The notes below the pieces were generated by a model. That model was not told where the DNA came from, made no database searches, and saw nothing but the letters and a program-made list of their open reading frames with translations. A stretch of 64,000 bases of DNA, from NCBI GenBank assembly GCA_019084025.1, contig JAHRBI010000002.1, positions 372,001 through 436,000 on the forward strand, written 5' to 3'. Shown here piece after piece: positions 30,865 through 40,403 of the stretch (the first letter of the stretch is position 1; every line of letters starts with the position of its first letter). This DNA comes from Burkholderiaceae bacterium DAT-1. GTDB taxonomy: Bacteria > Pseudomonadota > Gammaproteobacteria > Burkholderiales > Chitinimonadaceae. A program made the translations under genes and the position numbers.

Positions 30865-33297
30865 TTGGATAAAAAAGATAGCGCACTTCATTTCAAAGTT
30901 AGTGCTGGTCTTAAACGAATTATTGGGCGTGATTTGATCACGAATGATTTCGTGGCTGTTTTTGAATTGGTAAAGAATTCCTTTGATGCCCACGCTGATC
31001 GCGTTGATGTCATCTTTGATGAAGACAGAATTTTCATCATCGATAATGGAAAAGGGATGTCTTATGATGATCTGATCCATAAATGGCTATTCGTGGCGTA
31101 CTCGGCTAAAAAAGATGGCTCCGAGGATGATGAAATTGCTATTGACTACCGTGACCGTTTAGATGGAAAGCGTGCGTATGCTGGCAGTAAGGGCGTGGGA
31201 CGATTTTCCTGCGACCGACTTGGATCTGCACTTCGTCTTCAGACACGTACCGCCTTGCCTGGAGCTCCTGTCGAAATATTGGAAATAGATTGGAATAATT
31301 TTGAGGAGGATGACAGAAACGAGTTTGTCAATATCCAAGTTCAATATAGTTCTTCTGATAATTTTTCCGTTCCTGATGGGTGTTATGATCTTGAACATGG
31401 AACTGTTCTTGAGATTACTTCGCCAAGGGAGTCTTGGCCTAGAATTAAGCTCATTTCTTTAAAATCGGCGCTTGCTAAATTAATTAATCCCTTTAGTGGC
31501 TCCGCGAACGAGTTTAAAATTTTTATACATGTAAAACGTGAGTTAGAAGTAGATAATGCAGTAAAGCCATCTCGCCTTGATTGGGAGGCGGATGGTGAGA
31601 ATGAGGATGTTGAATCACACGGCCAGATAGTTAACGGTAAAGTTGAAAATTTCATTTTTGAGACTTTGCGTGAAAAAACGACACATTTGGATGTTCGAGT
31701 ATCTGAAGATGGCGAGAAGATTCTCTCTGAACTTTCGGATAGAGGGGAAATAATTTACCAGATTAGTGAGCCAAACAATTATGGCTTGCTTGGTGGCGCA
31801 GATTTTAGTTGCAATCTCTTTTATCTGAATAGGGCTGCCAAAACAACGTTCAGAAGGAGAATGGGTATTTCCTCTGTAAAATTTGGTTCAGTTTTTTTAT
31901 TTAGAAATGGGTTCAGAGTATTCCCTGTTGGTGACGAGGGGAATGATACATTTGGAATTGATCGTCGAAAGCAGCAGGGCTATGCACGCTACCTAGGTTC
32001 TCGTGACATTGTAGGGCGAATAGATGTGAAAGGAAGTGAAAGGTATTTTCGGGAATCAACGAGCAGAGATCAAGGGTTGATAGAAACTCCAGCCTATCTA
32101 GAGTTAATTGACTGTTTCTGGGAGAAATGCCTTAAGCGATTAGAAAATTATGTGGTTGGCGTTACGTGGCAAGATAGCCTTGATGCAGATAAAGAAGATA
32201 TCTCTCGGCTGACCGGCGATAAAGCTCGGGCAAGGATTATTGAGCTAGTGTCAAAGGTGGCTAATGGTAGAGATGTGGATCTGCTCTATTACAGTAGAAA
32301 TCTTGTAAGTATTCTAAATGAAAAATCAGAAGATTTTGAGCGCTCTATTGAAGGTCTAAAACTTCTCGCTGATAAATCTGGGAGTGAGGACCTTTTTTCG
32401 CAAATTCGTAAAGCTGAACTCAGGTATCAGGAGCTGAAACAAGCCGAGCAGTTGGCTCGAGCTCAGGCCGAGAAAGAACGTAAGGCCCGCGAGGAGGCTG
32501 AACGAAGGGCGCGAGAAGCCGAGAAAGAAAAAGGCGAGGCGCAGCGAGATAAGAGGAAGGCGGAGGAGGAAAAGCGTCAAGCAGAAATTGCTTATGCGGA
32601 AGAGAAAAAGAGAAACCTATTCCTGACCTCTGTGACATCCGTTGACCATGATACGATCGTTAACTTGCATCACCAAATCGGTATTTACTCTGCGGATATT
32701 CATCATCTGCTCGCCAACCAGGTAGATAAACTGAAACATGGTGAGCGGATAGAGGATGATGATCTACTGAATCTACTTGAACAGCTAAGTTTCAAAAATC
32801 AACAAATATTGGCTGTATCTAGATTCGCTACTAAAGCGAATTTTCGTCTTGACTCTGAACAAATCGAAGCTGATTTGGTAACATTTGTCAGTCAATACGT
32901 AGATCAAGTCTGCTCTTTCTATAATGGCGATGGACTTAATGTGCAGGTCAGATCATCTGCAAAAGGGCTTATCCGAAAATTTAAGCCTATTGAGATATCA
33001 ATACTAATTGATAACCTTGTTAATAATGCAGAAAAGGCTGGTGCATCAAGCGTATTTTTTGACATTACTCAGCCGTCAAGTAAGCAAATAGAAATAACTG
33101 TCACTGATGATGGGAGAGGGCTGGATGGGCGCATTATGGAACCTGACAGAGTTTTCGAGAAAGGCTTTAGTACAACAGATGGATCTGGCTTAGGTCTCTA
33201 TCATGTTTCATATATTCTAGATCAGATGGGCGGGGATATAGGCCTGAATCCAAGCTACGAAAATGGAACACAATTTGTCATGAGAATCGTGGAATGA
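30865..33297 (+). CDS. Dual GHKL ATPase / histidine-kinase-like sensor protein
   Basis: An 810-residue protein with two separate GHKL ATPase modules. The N-terminal HSP90/MutL/MORC-like one has the N box E34-LVKN38-SFDA, G1 box IIDNGKGM (60-65) and G2 box GSKGVGRF (107-114). Residues about 517-582 form a long charged coiled coil. Then comes VDHDTIVNLHHQIGIYSADIHHLL, a DHp-like helix with candidate phospho-histidines, and a kinase-type ATPase with LIDNLVNNAEKAG, DDGRGL, VFEKGFSTTDGSGLGL. No membrane segment is seen. The start is TTG at 30865 with GGGGG ten bases upstream. The stop overlaps the next ATG (ATGA), coupling it to the REC protein. It is probably a cytosolic stress or phage sensor. 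Confidence 0.85.
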   Translation: MDKKDSALHFKVSAGLKRIIGRDLITNDFVAVFELVKNSFDAHADRVDVIFDEDRIFIIDNGKGMSYDDLIHKWLFVAYSAKKDGSEDDEIAIDYRDRLDGKRAYAGSKGVGRFSCDRLGSALRLQTRTALPGAPVEILEIDWNNFEEDDRNEFVNIQVQYSSSDNFSVPDGCYDLEHGTVLEITSPRESWPRIKLISLKSALAKLINPFSGSANEFKIFIHVKRELEVDNAVKPSRLDWEADGENEDVESHGQIVNGKVENFIFETLREKTTHLDVRVSEDGEKILSELSDRGEIIYQISEPNNYGLLGGADFSCNLFYLNRAAKTTFRRRMGISSVKFGSVFLFRNGFRVFPVGDEGNDTFGIDRRKQQGYARYLGSRDIVGRIDVKGSERYFRESTSRDQGLIETPAYLELIDCFWEKCLKRLENYVVGVTWQDSLDADKEDISRLTGDKARARIIELVSKVANGRDVDLLYYSRNLVSILNEKSEDFERSIEGLKLLADKSGSEDLFSQIRKAELRYQELKQAEQLARAQAEKERKAREEAERRAREAEKEKGEAQRDKRKAEEEKRQAEIAYAEEKKRNLFLTSVTSVDHDTIVNLHHQIGIYSADIHHLLANQVDKLKHGERIEDDDLLNLLEQLSFKNQQILAVSRFATKANFRLDSEQIEADLVTFVSQYVDQVCSFYNGDGLNVQVRSSAKGLIRKFKPIEISILIDNLVNNAEKAGASSVFFDITQPSSKQIEITVTDDGRGLDGRIMEPDRVFEKGFSTTDGSGLGLYHVSYILDQMGGDIGLNPSYENGTQFVMRIVE

Positions 33298-34226
33298 AAC
33301 TCGAATATAAAATACTATGGTTCGAAGATCAACCGCATAACGTTTCTGGCGCAGCGGATGGCTTGCGGGACCGCTTATCTCGGATGGGATTCAAGCTTTC
33401 TATTGAATGGGTAGAAAATGTAGGTGATGTAGGCTCATTTATTGCTCAGCTTCGCCAGAAAGATGATTTTGACTTGGTTCTTATGGATTGGAACCTGGGA
33501 GAAAATCGAGAAAATGGGGCCATCCTTGCGAAACGAGTGCGTAGTAATACACACACAGAAATAGTCTTCTATAGCTCTGCAACTCCAAAGGAGCTACGAA
33601 AAGCTATCTATGAGCAAGATATCGATGGTGTGTATTGCACTAGGCGGGATAATCTTACTGCAGAAGCAATGGCTGTTATCAATACAACCGTGAAGAAGGT
33701 TCTTGATTTGAACCATATGCGCGGCTTGGTGATGGCTACGGTTAGTGATTTCGACAACCTGATTGATGAGTGTATCAGGCTTCGATATTGCCAGCTTGGA
33801 GAAGAGGGTAAGTTGGAGCTGCTTAACCATATCCGAGGAAAAATAATCAGTGTCTGTAATAGTAATGCGAAGCAGGTTGAAAAACTTGAGGAAAAAAATA
33901 GCATTGAGGAACTAACCGAGCATCGAGCATTTAGCAGTTCCTTGAAATACCAAGTTTTGAGTAGCTTGCTTGGAAAGAAAGCGGAAGACAGGACGATTCG
34001 TGCTTTGCTTGCAACACTCGGCAAGTACGATAACGAAGTGATTGATCCTAGGAATGCCCTTGCTCATGCGCGACCTGTCGAGCAAGGTGGAAAAATTACG
34101 TTCAAGGGTAGGAGCATTGAGTTTGATGACGAAGCTTTTAGAAAGCTTCGACAGGATTTATTGGCTCATGGAGATGCTCTCAATGATATTAAAGATGCAA
34201 TTGATTCTGGAATATTAAATGATTAA
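33294..34226 (+). CDS. Response regulator with C-terminal HEPN-like domain
   Basis: A 310-residue protein. Residues 1-125 form a receiver domain: acidic pair E11-D12 (LWFEDQ), phospho-acceptor D65 (LVLMDWNLG) and the Ser/Thr site S94-S95 (VFYSSAT). The usual lysine is replaced by arginine (R117/R118). The helical C-terminal part contains DPRNALAHARP (251-261), an R253-N-x3-H258 motif of the kind that forms the RNase site in HEPN domains. No DNA-binding output domain is visible. Family knowledge suggests that phosphorylation by the coupled kinase could switch on an RNase. HEPN assignment rests on one motif and helical character, so it is an inference. Confidence 0.85.
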   Translation: MKLEYKILWFEDQPHNVSGAADGLRDRLSRMGFKLSIEWVENVGDVGSFIAQLRQKDDFDLVLMDWNLGENRENGAILAKRVRSNTHTEIVFYSSATPKELRKAIYEQDIDGVYCTRRDNLTAEAMAVINTTVKKVLDLNHMRGLVMATVSDFDNLIDECIRLRYCQLGEEGKLELLNHIRGKIISVCNSNAKQVEKLEEKNSIEELTEHRAFSSSLKYQVLSSLLGKKAEDRTIRALLATLGKYDNEVIDPRNALAHARPVEQGGKITFKGRSIEFDDEAFRKLRQDLLAHGDALNDIKDAIDSGILND

Positions 34227-34294
34227 GAATGGTTCGGAATCTATACGGGGAGACTGATATTGGATCTGTTGGATTTTAGTCAGCCGCTCTATTT

Positions 34295-35608
34295 CTATGC
34301 GGAAATGTCGTCTTTGATAATGGTAGTTTGGACTTGAATGTCCAGCAGCGTATCGATGGTCCTCTGAGTTATCATCTCTCCAATTGCTTCTGCCAATAAA
34401 GGTGGAACTGCATTGCCAATTTGGGTGTAACGAGGACATTCAAATTTCCGTTGCTTACCACCTGTAGTATATTTACCTTGAAAAGCAAACCAGTCCGGAA
34501 ATGATTGTAGGCGCGCATTTTCGCGTGCGGTTAGAATGCGAGGTTCATCGTAATGCAATATGTCATCAGGTAAGGTGGTAATTGTTGGGGCTGGAGAGTT
34601 TGCAGATAAAACGGTAGTTGCATGTTTTCTTGTTCCGACTTGTTCTCGCTCGGTTTTGGAAAGGCAAATTCCAGGGCGGCATATACGCTGTACATCTAGG
34701 AAGTATAGAACCGTACTAGCGCGATGCCTTGCTAGCCGACGACTGTTTGGCGCATTGTTGCCTGCTTCCCTTCGCATGAGTTCCAAATATGGATTCATCT
34801 CACTAGGTTGGTTATAGGGAGCTTCATAAAAGCTTCCGATACCTGCATCTTGGTTTTTTACTAACTCTTTTCCCTTAGTCTCCAGATCAGCTATTGCATC
34901 CTTGGTTGTTACAAAACGATCTTCGGGAAGATTCTTCTTTTTTAAGAAGATTTTTTTACTTTCGAGAAGACTCTTGTAAAGGTTCTGAGGTGGATATTTA
35001 GTGTTTTTTCTTTCGCAAATCATTAAGTAACGATGCCTATTTTGTGGGACACCGAAATCTGCGCAATTTACCAAGCCTGAAGAAACATGGTATCCAAGCT
35101 TGCCTAATTTCTTCGCGATATATTTTGCATAAGACGACTTTTCGGAGTCTGCGATAAGGTCTGCTAGGCCCTCTTCATTTTCAAAGCGCATATCAAACCC
35201 AGCCACGTTTTCAATCACGATAAAACGTGGCTGAACGAGCCCAACGATAGCCAGATACTGCTCGGTCATTTTGTTTCTTGGGTCTGCAGGGTTTCGGCGT
35301 CCGGCTGTCGAAAAGCCCTGGCAGGGCGGGCCACCAACGATCACATCAATGCTGCCTCGTAACTCTTTAAGTTGATCAGCATGTTTGGCTATCATGTCCT
35401 CGCATGTCATAGCTTCCTTTGGGAGCCAGGTAGGCCAATCAAACCTGTAATTCGACCCATCGATTAAGTTATGTTGCAATGTCGAGAAAGCAAGTGGACT
35501 CTTTTCAATGGCGAAAACCCCTTTAAATCCTGTCTGAAGTAAGCCTAGAGAAAGTCCGCCACATCCGGCAAATAGGTCGATAAATCTCAGCTTCTGTGGT
35601 GTGCCCAT
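34295..35608 (-). CDS. DNA (cytosine-5-)-methyltransferase
   Basis: A 437-residue C5 methyltransferase that transfers a methyl group from S-adenosylmethionine to cytosine. Motif I is FIDLFAGCGGLSLGL (residues 9-23), motif IV with the catalytic cysteine is GGPPCQGFSTAGRRNP, motif VI is FIVIENVAGF, and motif X near the C-terminus is QIGNAVPPLLAEAIGE. The target-recognition region between motifs VIII and IX is full length. No restriction endonuclease or Vsr gene adjoins it. It lies convergent to the kinase/REC-HEPN pair with only 68 bases between, and on the same strand as the transposase genes. It is A+T rich and clearly cargo. Confidence 0.93.
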   Translation of the reverse strand: MGTPQKLRFIDLFAGCGGLSLGLLQTGFKGVFAIEKSPLAFSTLQHNLIDGSNYRFDWPTWLPKEAMTCEDMIAKHADQLKELRGSIDVIVGGPPCQGFSTAGRRNPADPRNKMTEQYLAIVGLVQPRFIVIENVAGFDMRFENEEGLADLIADSEKSSYAKYIAKKLGKLGYHVSSGLVNCADFGVPQNRHRYLMICERKNTKYPPQNLYKSLLESKKIFLKKKNLPEDRFVTTKDAIADLETKGKELVKNQDAGIGSFYEAPYNQPSEMNPYLELMRREAGNNAPNSRRLARHRASTVLYFLDVQRICRPGICLSKTEREQVGTRKHATTVLSANSPAPTITTLPDDILHYDEPRILTARENARLQSFPDWFAFQGKYTTGGKQRKFECPRYTQIGNAVPPLLAEAIGEMITQRTIDTLLDIQVQTTIIKDDISA

Positions 35609-35716
35609 GAAATGTAAATCCTTCTAAGCATTACGTTTTGCTCGAATTCTGGCACAAATTGCGAATTCTCTCCAGGTGCGCCAACAATCTTTGCAAAAGC
35701 TACAACAACCATGTGT

Positions 35717-36580
35717 TCATCGTTTGCGTTCATATTCTGCTGCGAGCCATTGATGGTAGATTGGACCAAATGACGTTTGCAATTCATCCATTTGGTGCCG
35801 GGCCTCGAACACTGGTGCCGGATCTTCCCCAATAAAGCGATAGGCCACGAGCAGTCGAAGAAATTGGCAAGTGCAGATATCTGAGACGAGCCTAACGAGA
35901 TGCGCAAGATGAATCGCATCGCTATCCGCCTTATGTCTTTCGTCACGCTCAAGAGGCATGGTTACCCCTGCGTAGTCTGCGTGAGCAATATGACTCGACG
36001 TCGAGTATCCATAGGCCAACCCACGGAATCCCTCGAAAACTGGGTCCCCAGAGGACGATAGCGACTGAATGAGTCCAGTGAAACCCCATTTTTGTTCCAA
36101 CGTTTGCCTATAAGTCTTTGGGTATTTGGCTCTTAACTCCGCCGCCTGAGCTTTCGGCATAACTACTTGACGAATAGGTTCCCATTCAATCGCATCGGGG
36201 TTGGAAACGGTCGAAAGAAAATCGTATGCCTTTTGGTGATTCTTTATCTGTCCGATTTCGAATAGCTCGCATGCGTACTCCCTATGCCGAGCTGCAAATG
36301 TTTCTGGTGCCTGCAGCATGTAGGCAAATTTTAGGGTTGCTTCGAATGTTGACCGTGCTGGCACTTCTGCATCCCATACCTGACCATATGCACAAAGAAG
36401 TAAAGTGCTTTCCGAGCTTCGTGCTGCAGCCGAGGCGAGACAGCCGACAGTATGCACGTCTTCATTCTGCCATTGAGCGTACTTAGCGACAGGAGCCATC
36501 AGAGGCAAAAAACGTCTCAACAGGTGCAGTGTACGTTCTGAAATGCTCTTTTGAATGTTGAAAATCTCGTCGGCGTGCAA
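35717..36580 (-). CDS. DUF5677-like helical protein (transposon cargo)
   Basis: A 287-residue, mostly helical cytosolic protein. The segment VWDAEVPARSTFEATLKFAYML (about 67-88) and a later GYSTSSHIAHADYAGVTM (about 190-208) resemble DUF5677-type proteins, which often appear in defence and mobile-element contexts and may have a HEPN-like fold. I cannot confirm the family or a catalytic site; SHIAHAD could be the histidine end of such a motif. It lies between the methyltransferase (108 bases) and tniQ (40 bases) on the same strand. It may be a separate cargo gene or part of a methylation-linked system. Confidence 0.7.
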   Translation of the reverse strand: MHADEIFNIQKSISERTLHLLRRFLPLMAPVAKYAQWQNEDVHTVGCLASAAARSSESTLLLCAYGQVWDAEVPARSTFEATLKFAYMLQAPETFAARHREYACELFEIGQIKNHQKAYDFLSTVSNPDAIEWEPIRQVVMPKAQAAELRAKYPKTYRQTLEQKWGFTGLIQSLSSSGDPVFEGFRGLAYGYSTSSHIAHADYAGVTMPLERDERHKADSDAIHLAHLVRLVSDICTCQFLRLLVAYRFIGEDPAPVFEARHQMDELQTSFGPIYHQWLAAEYERKR

Positions 36581-36620
36581 TGTTATCGCTCAAAATTTTA
36601 ATGATACGCGACACAGGGCG

Positions 36621-37640
36621 CTACTGATGCGATATTTCCAGGAATGCAGTTCTAATATTTTTGGCGAATGTGCGATACCACACGGGTGCTTCCGCGTAAT
36701 CTCGTAGCAACCAATTGAATCTTAAGGATTTGGCATGCCAAGCCCTTTTCACCCGGCTTGGCCACCTACCCAACAACCACCAAGCAAACCCGACCGCTTG
36801 ATGCCGCTCAGGTAGCCGGTAACTCTCAACGGGAAACCTGCCCGGCAGTTTTTTGGGTTTAGGCTGCCCGGTTTCCGTGGCAATGAACTCAGCCAGTCTG
36901 CCACGTATCCCATCTGACAGAACAAGTTTTGTCATTTGATGCAGAACCGAAAGCTTACTGTAGTCAAACCGCGAGTTGATCGGTGCTCCATTTTCGACGA
37001 GCCTCAAGGCTTTTGCCCATGACTGGAACGCGTGTGAACTCCAGTTATGCACCGGCGCTCGCTCACTATCTCGCAGGTCATAGCCACATGACCAGCAAAT
37101 GCAGAGCGGGTTTGTGCTGTTGAGTTCTGGGTGACCAAGCTCGATGCGGTGAAAAGCGACGCCTTGGCTGCATCGTGGGCATTGATCATGCAGCATGCAC
37201 TGATGTGTTGGGCAGAATGTAAACGGTGCTACCCGCCAAGCCAGGCGGAAATAGGGTTCAGTATCTTCAGCCAAGCATTGCGGGCAAAACTGTAGTCCGA
37301 AGCCCATACGTTTCCGATGGTAAATCTGTAACGGCAATATCCATGGCAATTGCCCGGATGCCTTCTCATGCTCGAAAAGCTTGCCCTTGTATATGTGCAA
37401 GGTTGCGGATTCTACGCGGCTCAGCGGCGTTCCCGTTTTCTTGCTCATGGTGTCCAGCAGCCAAGCGGGTGCCAGCCTGTCTATGTCCCGGTTCCAGACT
37501 TGGAATTCATTGCCGAAAGAGAGTCGGCAAAAAGTTTGTACCTTCAGGCCGTTGGCATGAGCTAAGCGCACCAACCAGGATGACAAGAGTTCACCACGAT
37601 AGGGATGGGGATGCGCTGGCCAAAGGTGCATCTCAGTCAT
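36621..37640 (-). CDS. tniQ: TniQ family transposition protein (target selector)
   Basis: A 339-residue TniQ/TnsD-type protein that would choose the target site and recruit TnsC. It begins MHLWPAHPHPYRGELLSSWLVRLAHANG, the typical TniQ N-terminus. A zinc-finger cluster follows (FCPQCLAED, then TFCPTHQCML and QCPRCSQG, about residues 120-165). The C-terminal half is short compared with Tn7 TnsD (about 500 residues) but could still hold a DNA-binding region. ATG 37640 lies one base after the tnsC stop. A TTG start at 37658 overlapping tnsC is possible. It is the last core gene on the cargo side. Confidence 0.92.
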   Translation of the reverse strand: MTEMHLWPAHPHPYRGELLSSWLVRLAHANGLKVQTFCRLSFGNEFQVWNRDIDRLAPAWLLDTMSKKTGTPLSRVESATLHIYKGKLFEHEKASGQLPWILPLQIYHRKRMGFGLQFCPQCLAEDTEPYFRLAWRVAPFTFCPTHQCMLHDQCPRCSQGVAFHRIELGHPELNSTNPLCICWSCGYDLRDSERAPVHNWSSHAFQSWAKALRLVENGAPINSRFDYSKLSVLHQMTKLVLSDGIRGRLAEFIATETGQPKPKKLPGRFPVESYRLPERHQAVGFAWWLLGRWPSRVKRAWHAKSLRFNWLLRDYAEAPVWYRTFAKNIRTAFLEISHQ

Positions 37641-37641
37641 G

Positions 37642-38535
37642 TTACATTGCTCTATCAACCTGGCGTTTACGATCTGTCGGTGATACCCAGCTGACTTTGT
37701 CGAGTACGTTTTCGTTAATGCGCTCCTCCTTACTTTCCACCGCCAGGACCGCAGCCTTTGTCAGTAGCTGCGCCAGCTCGCCGATATAGCCTTCGCTCAT
37801 TGAAAACAAACGATTAGCCAGTTCAGGCGAGTGCAGGTTTGACGCCTTGCGCAACGGCAGCATTCGCTCGAAGCTCACTAGTAAGCGCAGAAAGTCAGTG
37901 CCCATCTCCCAGCGAGGCAGCATGGCGGGCTCAAAACGATTGGCCAGTTGTGGATCGGTCTGCAGGGCCCGGAACGCATCTCTGGTACCCACCGCCACAA
38001 TCGGAACCTGAAGCTCATTTCCCAGAAATTTAAGGACATTCAGGAAGGCGCGTTGCTTGTTCAGGTTACCTGCGAGGACGTGGTGAATTTCGTCGATGAC
38101 AAGCATTTTGAGTCCCACGTAACGAAGTAGCTTGATGACCTGCAGCTGCTTTTTATCAACCCGATCATTTGGCTTGTACGGGGCAAAAAGCAATTCGAGA
38201 ATGGCATTGTAAAAGCGACCTTCATCCGGAACTGGCGGTGCCTGAATGTACAAAACGGGCACATGCACACCATCACCATTTGGATTGTCATCAGCTGGGT
38301 GCTGGTTGCAAAAACGCTGTATGAGCATGGTTTTGCCATTGTTGGTGTCGCCGACAATGAGCAAGTTGGGCATGCGGTGTGACTTTGGGTAGGTGAGTAA
38401 CTCGTCCAGCTTGGTCAGTATTTCTTTGGCCTTTGGGTAGCCAATCCAGCGGGGGGACCGAATACGCTCGATGCGGGCAACGTCATCCAGATCTAACAGC
38501 TTGATAGCGGACTCTGCGAGGTGTTCCGTATTCAT
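37642..38535 (-). CDS. tnsC: TnsC/TniB-type transposition AAA+ ATPase
   Basis: A 297-residue AAA+ protein that would bridge TniQ at the target with the TnsAB transposase and control target immunity. Walker A is VGDTNNGKTMLIQ (residues 61-73) and Walker B is LKMLVIDEIHHVL. Sensor-type residues follow in VGTRDAFRALQTDPQLANRFEP. It starts MNTEHLAESAIKLLD, with the ATG overlapping the tnsB stop (ATGA). Size is that of TniB rather than the longer Tn7 TnsC. It is transcribed with tnsA, tnsB and tniQ. Confidence 0.93.
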   Translation of the reverse strand: MNTEHLAESAIKLLDLDDVARIERIRSPRWIGYPKAKEILTKLDELLTYPKSHRMPNLLIVGDTNNGKTMLIQRFCNQHPADDNPNGDGVHVPVLYIQAPPVPDEGRFYNAILELLFAPYKPNDRVDKKQLQVIKLLRYVGLKMLVIDEIHHVLAGNLNKQRAFLNVLKFLGNELQVPIVAVGTRDAFRALQTDPQLANRFEPAMLPRWEMGTDFLRLLVSFERMLPLRKASNLHSPELANRLFSMSEGYIGELAQLLTKAAVLAVESKEERINENVLDKVSWVSPTDRKRQVDRAM

Positions 38536-40403
38536 GCCATATCATCCAAGTCATCGAATGGCAGAATGGCCGGTGGGGTCGAACGAGATGGAGCGGTTAC
38601 CTGGCTTGCTGGTACTGATGATTTGTTTTTTGCTCCCGATCCAAATGTCAGTTTGCGCCGCTGCTCCGCTCTACGGGTGGCTGCCGTCTTGCCTTGTGCG
38701 GATCGTTCGATTTCGCGCATTTGCTCGTAAGCTTCAAATATTGCACGCTCATCGACGGATTGACGCCCCTGTGCCTCCAAGCGCTTCTTTGCTTCGCGTA
38801 GCTCCCAAATACTAATGACAGGGTGTGAGGTGTCTCGATATGGTATGGCGAAGTACTGCGAAAGCTCTGGATCGTAGAATTGCACTGTACTGAGATCCCG
38901 TGGGTCCCGCCGAAACATGAATTTGCGTTTGTATTTGGGTTTCTCTGGATCGCGTGCATTAATCCAGCGCCGCAGTACATCGCTGTAGTAATGGATATCA
39001 TCAATCACGATGCCGTAGTCCTGAACGGTGCGCTCTTCAAACGGCATCAGATCCAGACGCAATTTCTCTTCATTTTGGATGCGCTCCGGCAAGCCGACGC
39101 CTGGTCGATTCTCATCACCAAAAATTCCTCGCTTGTATAGCGCGATCGGCGGCATGCCAATTCCAGAATGCATGCGAAGGTGGTAGATCTTGATGATATA
39201 TGTGGTCAGCCACTGTTCGAATTCAGACAATGTGAGCGCTGCTTTGCCTTCCGAATCATATTCACCACGCTCTGAAACATTGGAAAAGGTAGTGCCCGGC
39301 AAGGACTTGATTTCGGTTGCCAGGGTACCCAGCAGTCGCTCGATGTGGCCACCAAAATGCGGTCTTGCCACCGGTCGCCATTCAATGTCTATTCCATACT
39401 GGCGGCAAGCGCGCTCCAGCATTTGTCCTCGGAATTCCTTCGCATTGTCCATATGCAATTTGCGAGGAAGACCGAAACAGGGCCAAATGCCGTCAATACT
39501 TCGTTTTGAGAGCCACTGATCCTTTGCCAATATGGCATGGGCCAAACATAGGCCCGTGGATAATGCGCCGGGTGGATCAAAGGATACGTAAAATCCAGCA
39601 ACCATCCGACTAAAGACGTCGATTGCCAACGTAATCCATGGCCTGCCAATGGGGCGACGATAAACATCATCGACCAGAATGATATCCAACTTGGTGTGGT
39701 CAATCTGGATGACGGAATAAGGGCAGTCGGCTCCTGGGAAGCTCCCCTCGACGGGAGAGTACAGGTTTTCTGCCGTCTTGCGTCCTTGTCGTTTTGAAAC
39801 CGCTACCTCGGATGGAACAGCTTTGATTCGTCCTCTTACCGTATTGGCATGTGGTGGTTCGATGCCTGCAGCCACGCATCGCTGCTTAACTTCGTTGCAG
39901 ATCCATTGCTTTGATTTTCGTTGTGATGTCAGGTATTCCTTTTGGATGACATCCTGAATGATGGCCTCTATTTCCGCTTGGAGTTTTTGCGTGCCTTTAT
40001 CTTTCCTTTGCGCTTTAGGAAGCAGTGCTGTCATGATGCCCTGGGCTTCGTAGGCCTTTAACCACGTATAGAGCGTATTGGTATGAACCTTGAACTCATG
40101 TGCCCGTGCCTCTACGTCCTTACGGGTGCGCTTGGCCAGATGAAGCAATGGACGGATGATGTCCAATCGCCTCTCCGCTTCCGCCCAATCAGCATCGTCA
40201 ATCGACAATAGGTCAGGCGAAGGACCAGGGGTTGGTGCTTGCACAGGTTGCAGCTCTGCCAATGTTGAACGGATCAGCTCCTTGGTTTCGAGATCGCGGA
40301 GGATTACCTCATCAAAGTCCACCAGTTGAACGATACGATGGCTTCTGCCTGCAAAAAGTACTTCTGCACCTAGAACATAAGTACGTGTTTCAGGGGTTGC
40401 CAT
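38532..40403 (-). CDS. tnsB: TnsB-type DDE transposase
   Basis: A 623-residue retroviral-integrase-fold transposase. It would bind the element ends and join 3' ends to target DNA. The DDE triad is D235 (QIDHT), D319 (MDNAKEF) and E355 (GGHIERLLG). Upstream lie helix-turn-helix regions (KVHTNTLYTWLKAYEAQG and ICNEVKQRC). The C-terminal Mu-transposase-like beta domain and basic tail (QGKTAATRRAEQRRKLTFG) follow. The start MATPETRTYVLG at 40403 lies inside the tnsA 3' end, a 14-base overlap. All key residues are present, so it should be functional. Confidence 0.95.
   Translation of the reverse strand: MATPETRTYVLGAEVLFAGRSHRIVQLVDFDEVILRDLETKELIRSTLAELQPVQAPTPGPSPDLLSIDDADWAEAERRLDIIRPLLHLAKRTRKDVEARAHEFKVHTNTLYTWLKAYEAQGIMTALLPKAQRKDKGTQKLQAEIEAIIQDVIQKEYLTSQRKSKQWICNEVKQRCVAAGIEPPHANTVRGRIKAVPSEVAVSKRQGRKTAENLYSPVEGSFPGADCPYSVIQIDHTKLDIILVDDVYRRPIGRPWITLAIDVFSRMVAGFYVSFDPPGALSTGLCLAHAILAKDQWLSKRSIDGIWPCFGLPRKLHMDNAKEFRGQMLERACRQYGIDIEWRPVARPHFGGHIERLLGTLATEIKSLPGTTFSNVSERGEYDSEGKAALTLSEFEQWLTTYIIKIYHLRMHSGIGMPPIALYKRGIFGDENRPGVGLPERIQNEEKLRLDLMPFEERTVQDYGIVIDDIHYYSDVLRRWINARDPEKPKYKRKFMFRRDPRDLSTVQFYDPELSQYFAIPYRDTSHPVISIWELREAKKRLEAQGRQSVDERAIFEAYEQMREIERSAQGKTAATRRAEQRRKLTFGSGAKNKSSVPASQVTAPSRSTPPAILPFDDLDDMA

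Noticed and set aside
35587-35952. A 121-codon minus-strand frame between the methyltransferase and the DUF5677-like gene
   Set aside because: It overlaps both genes and is an out-of-phase reading of the DUF5677-like gene.
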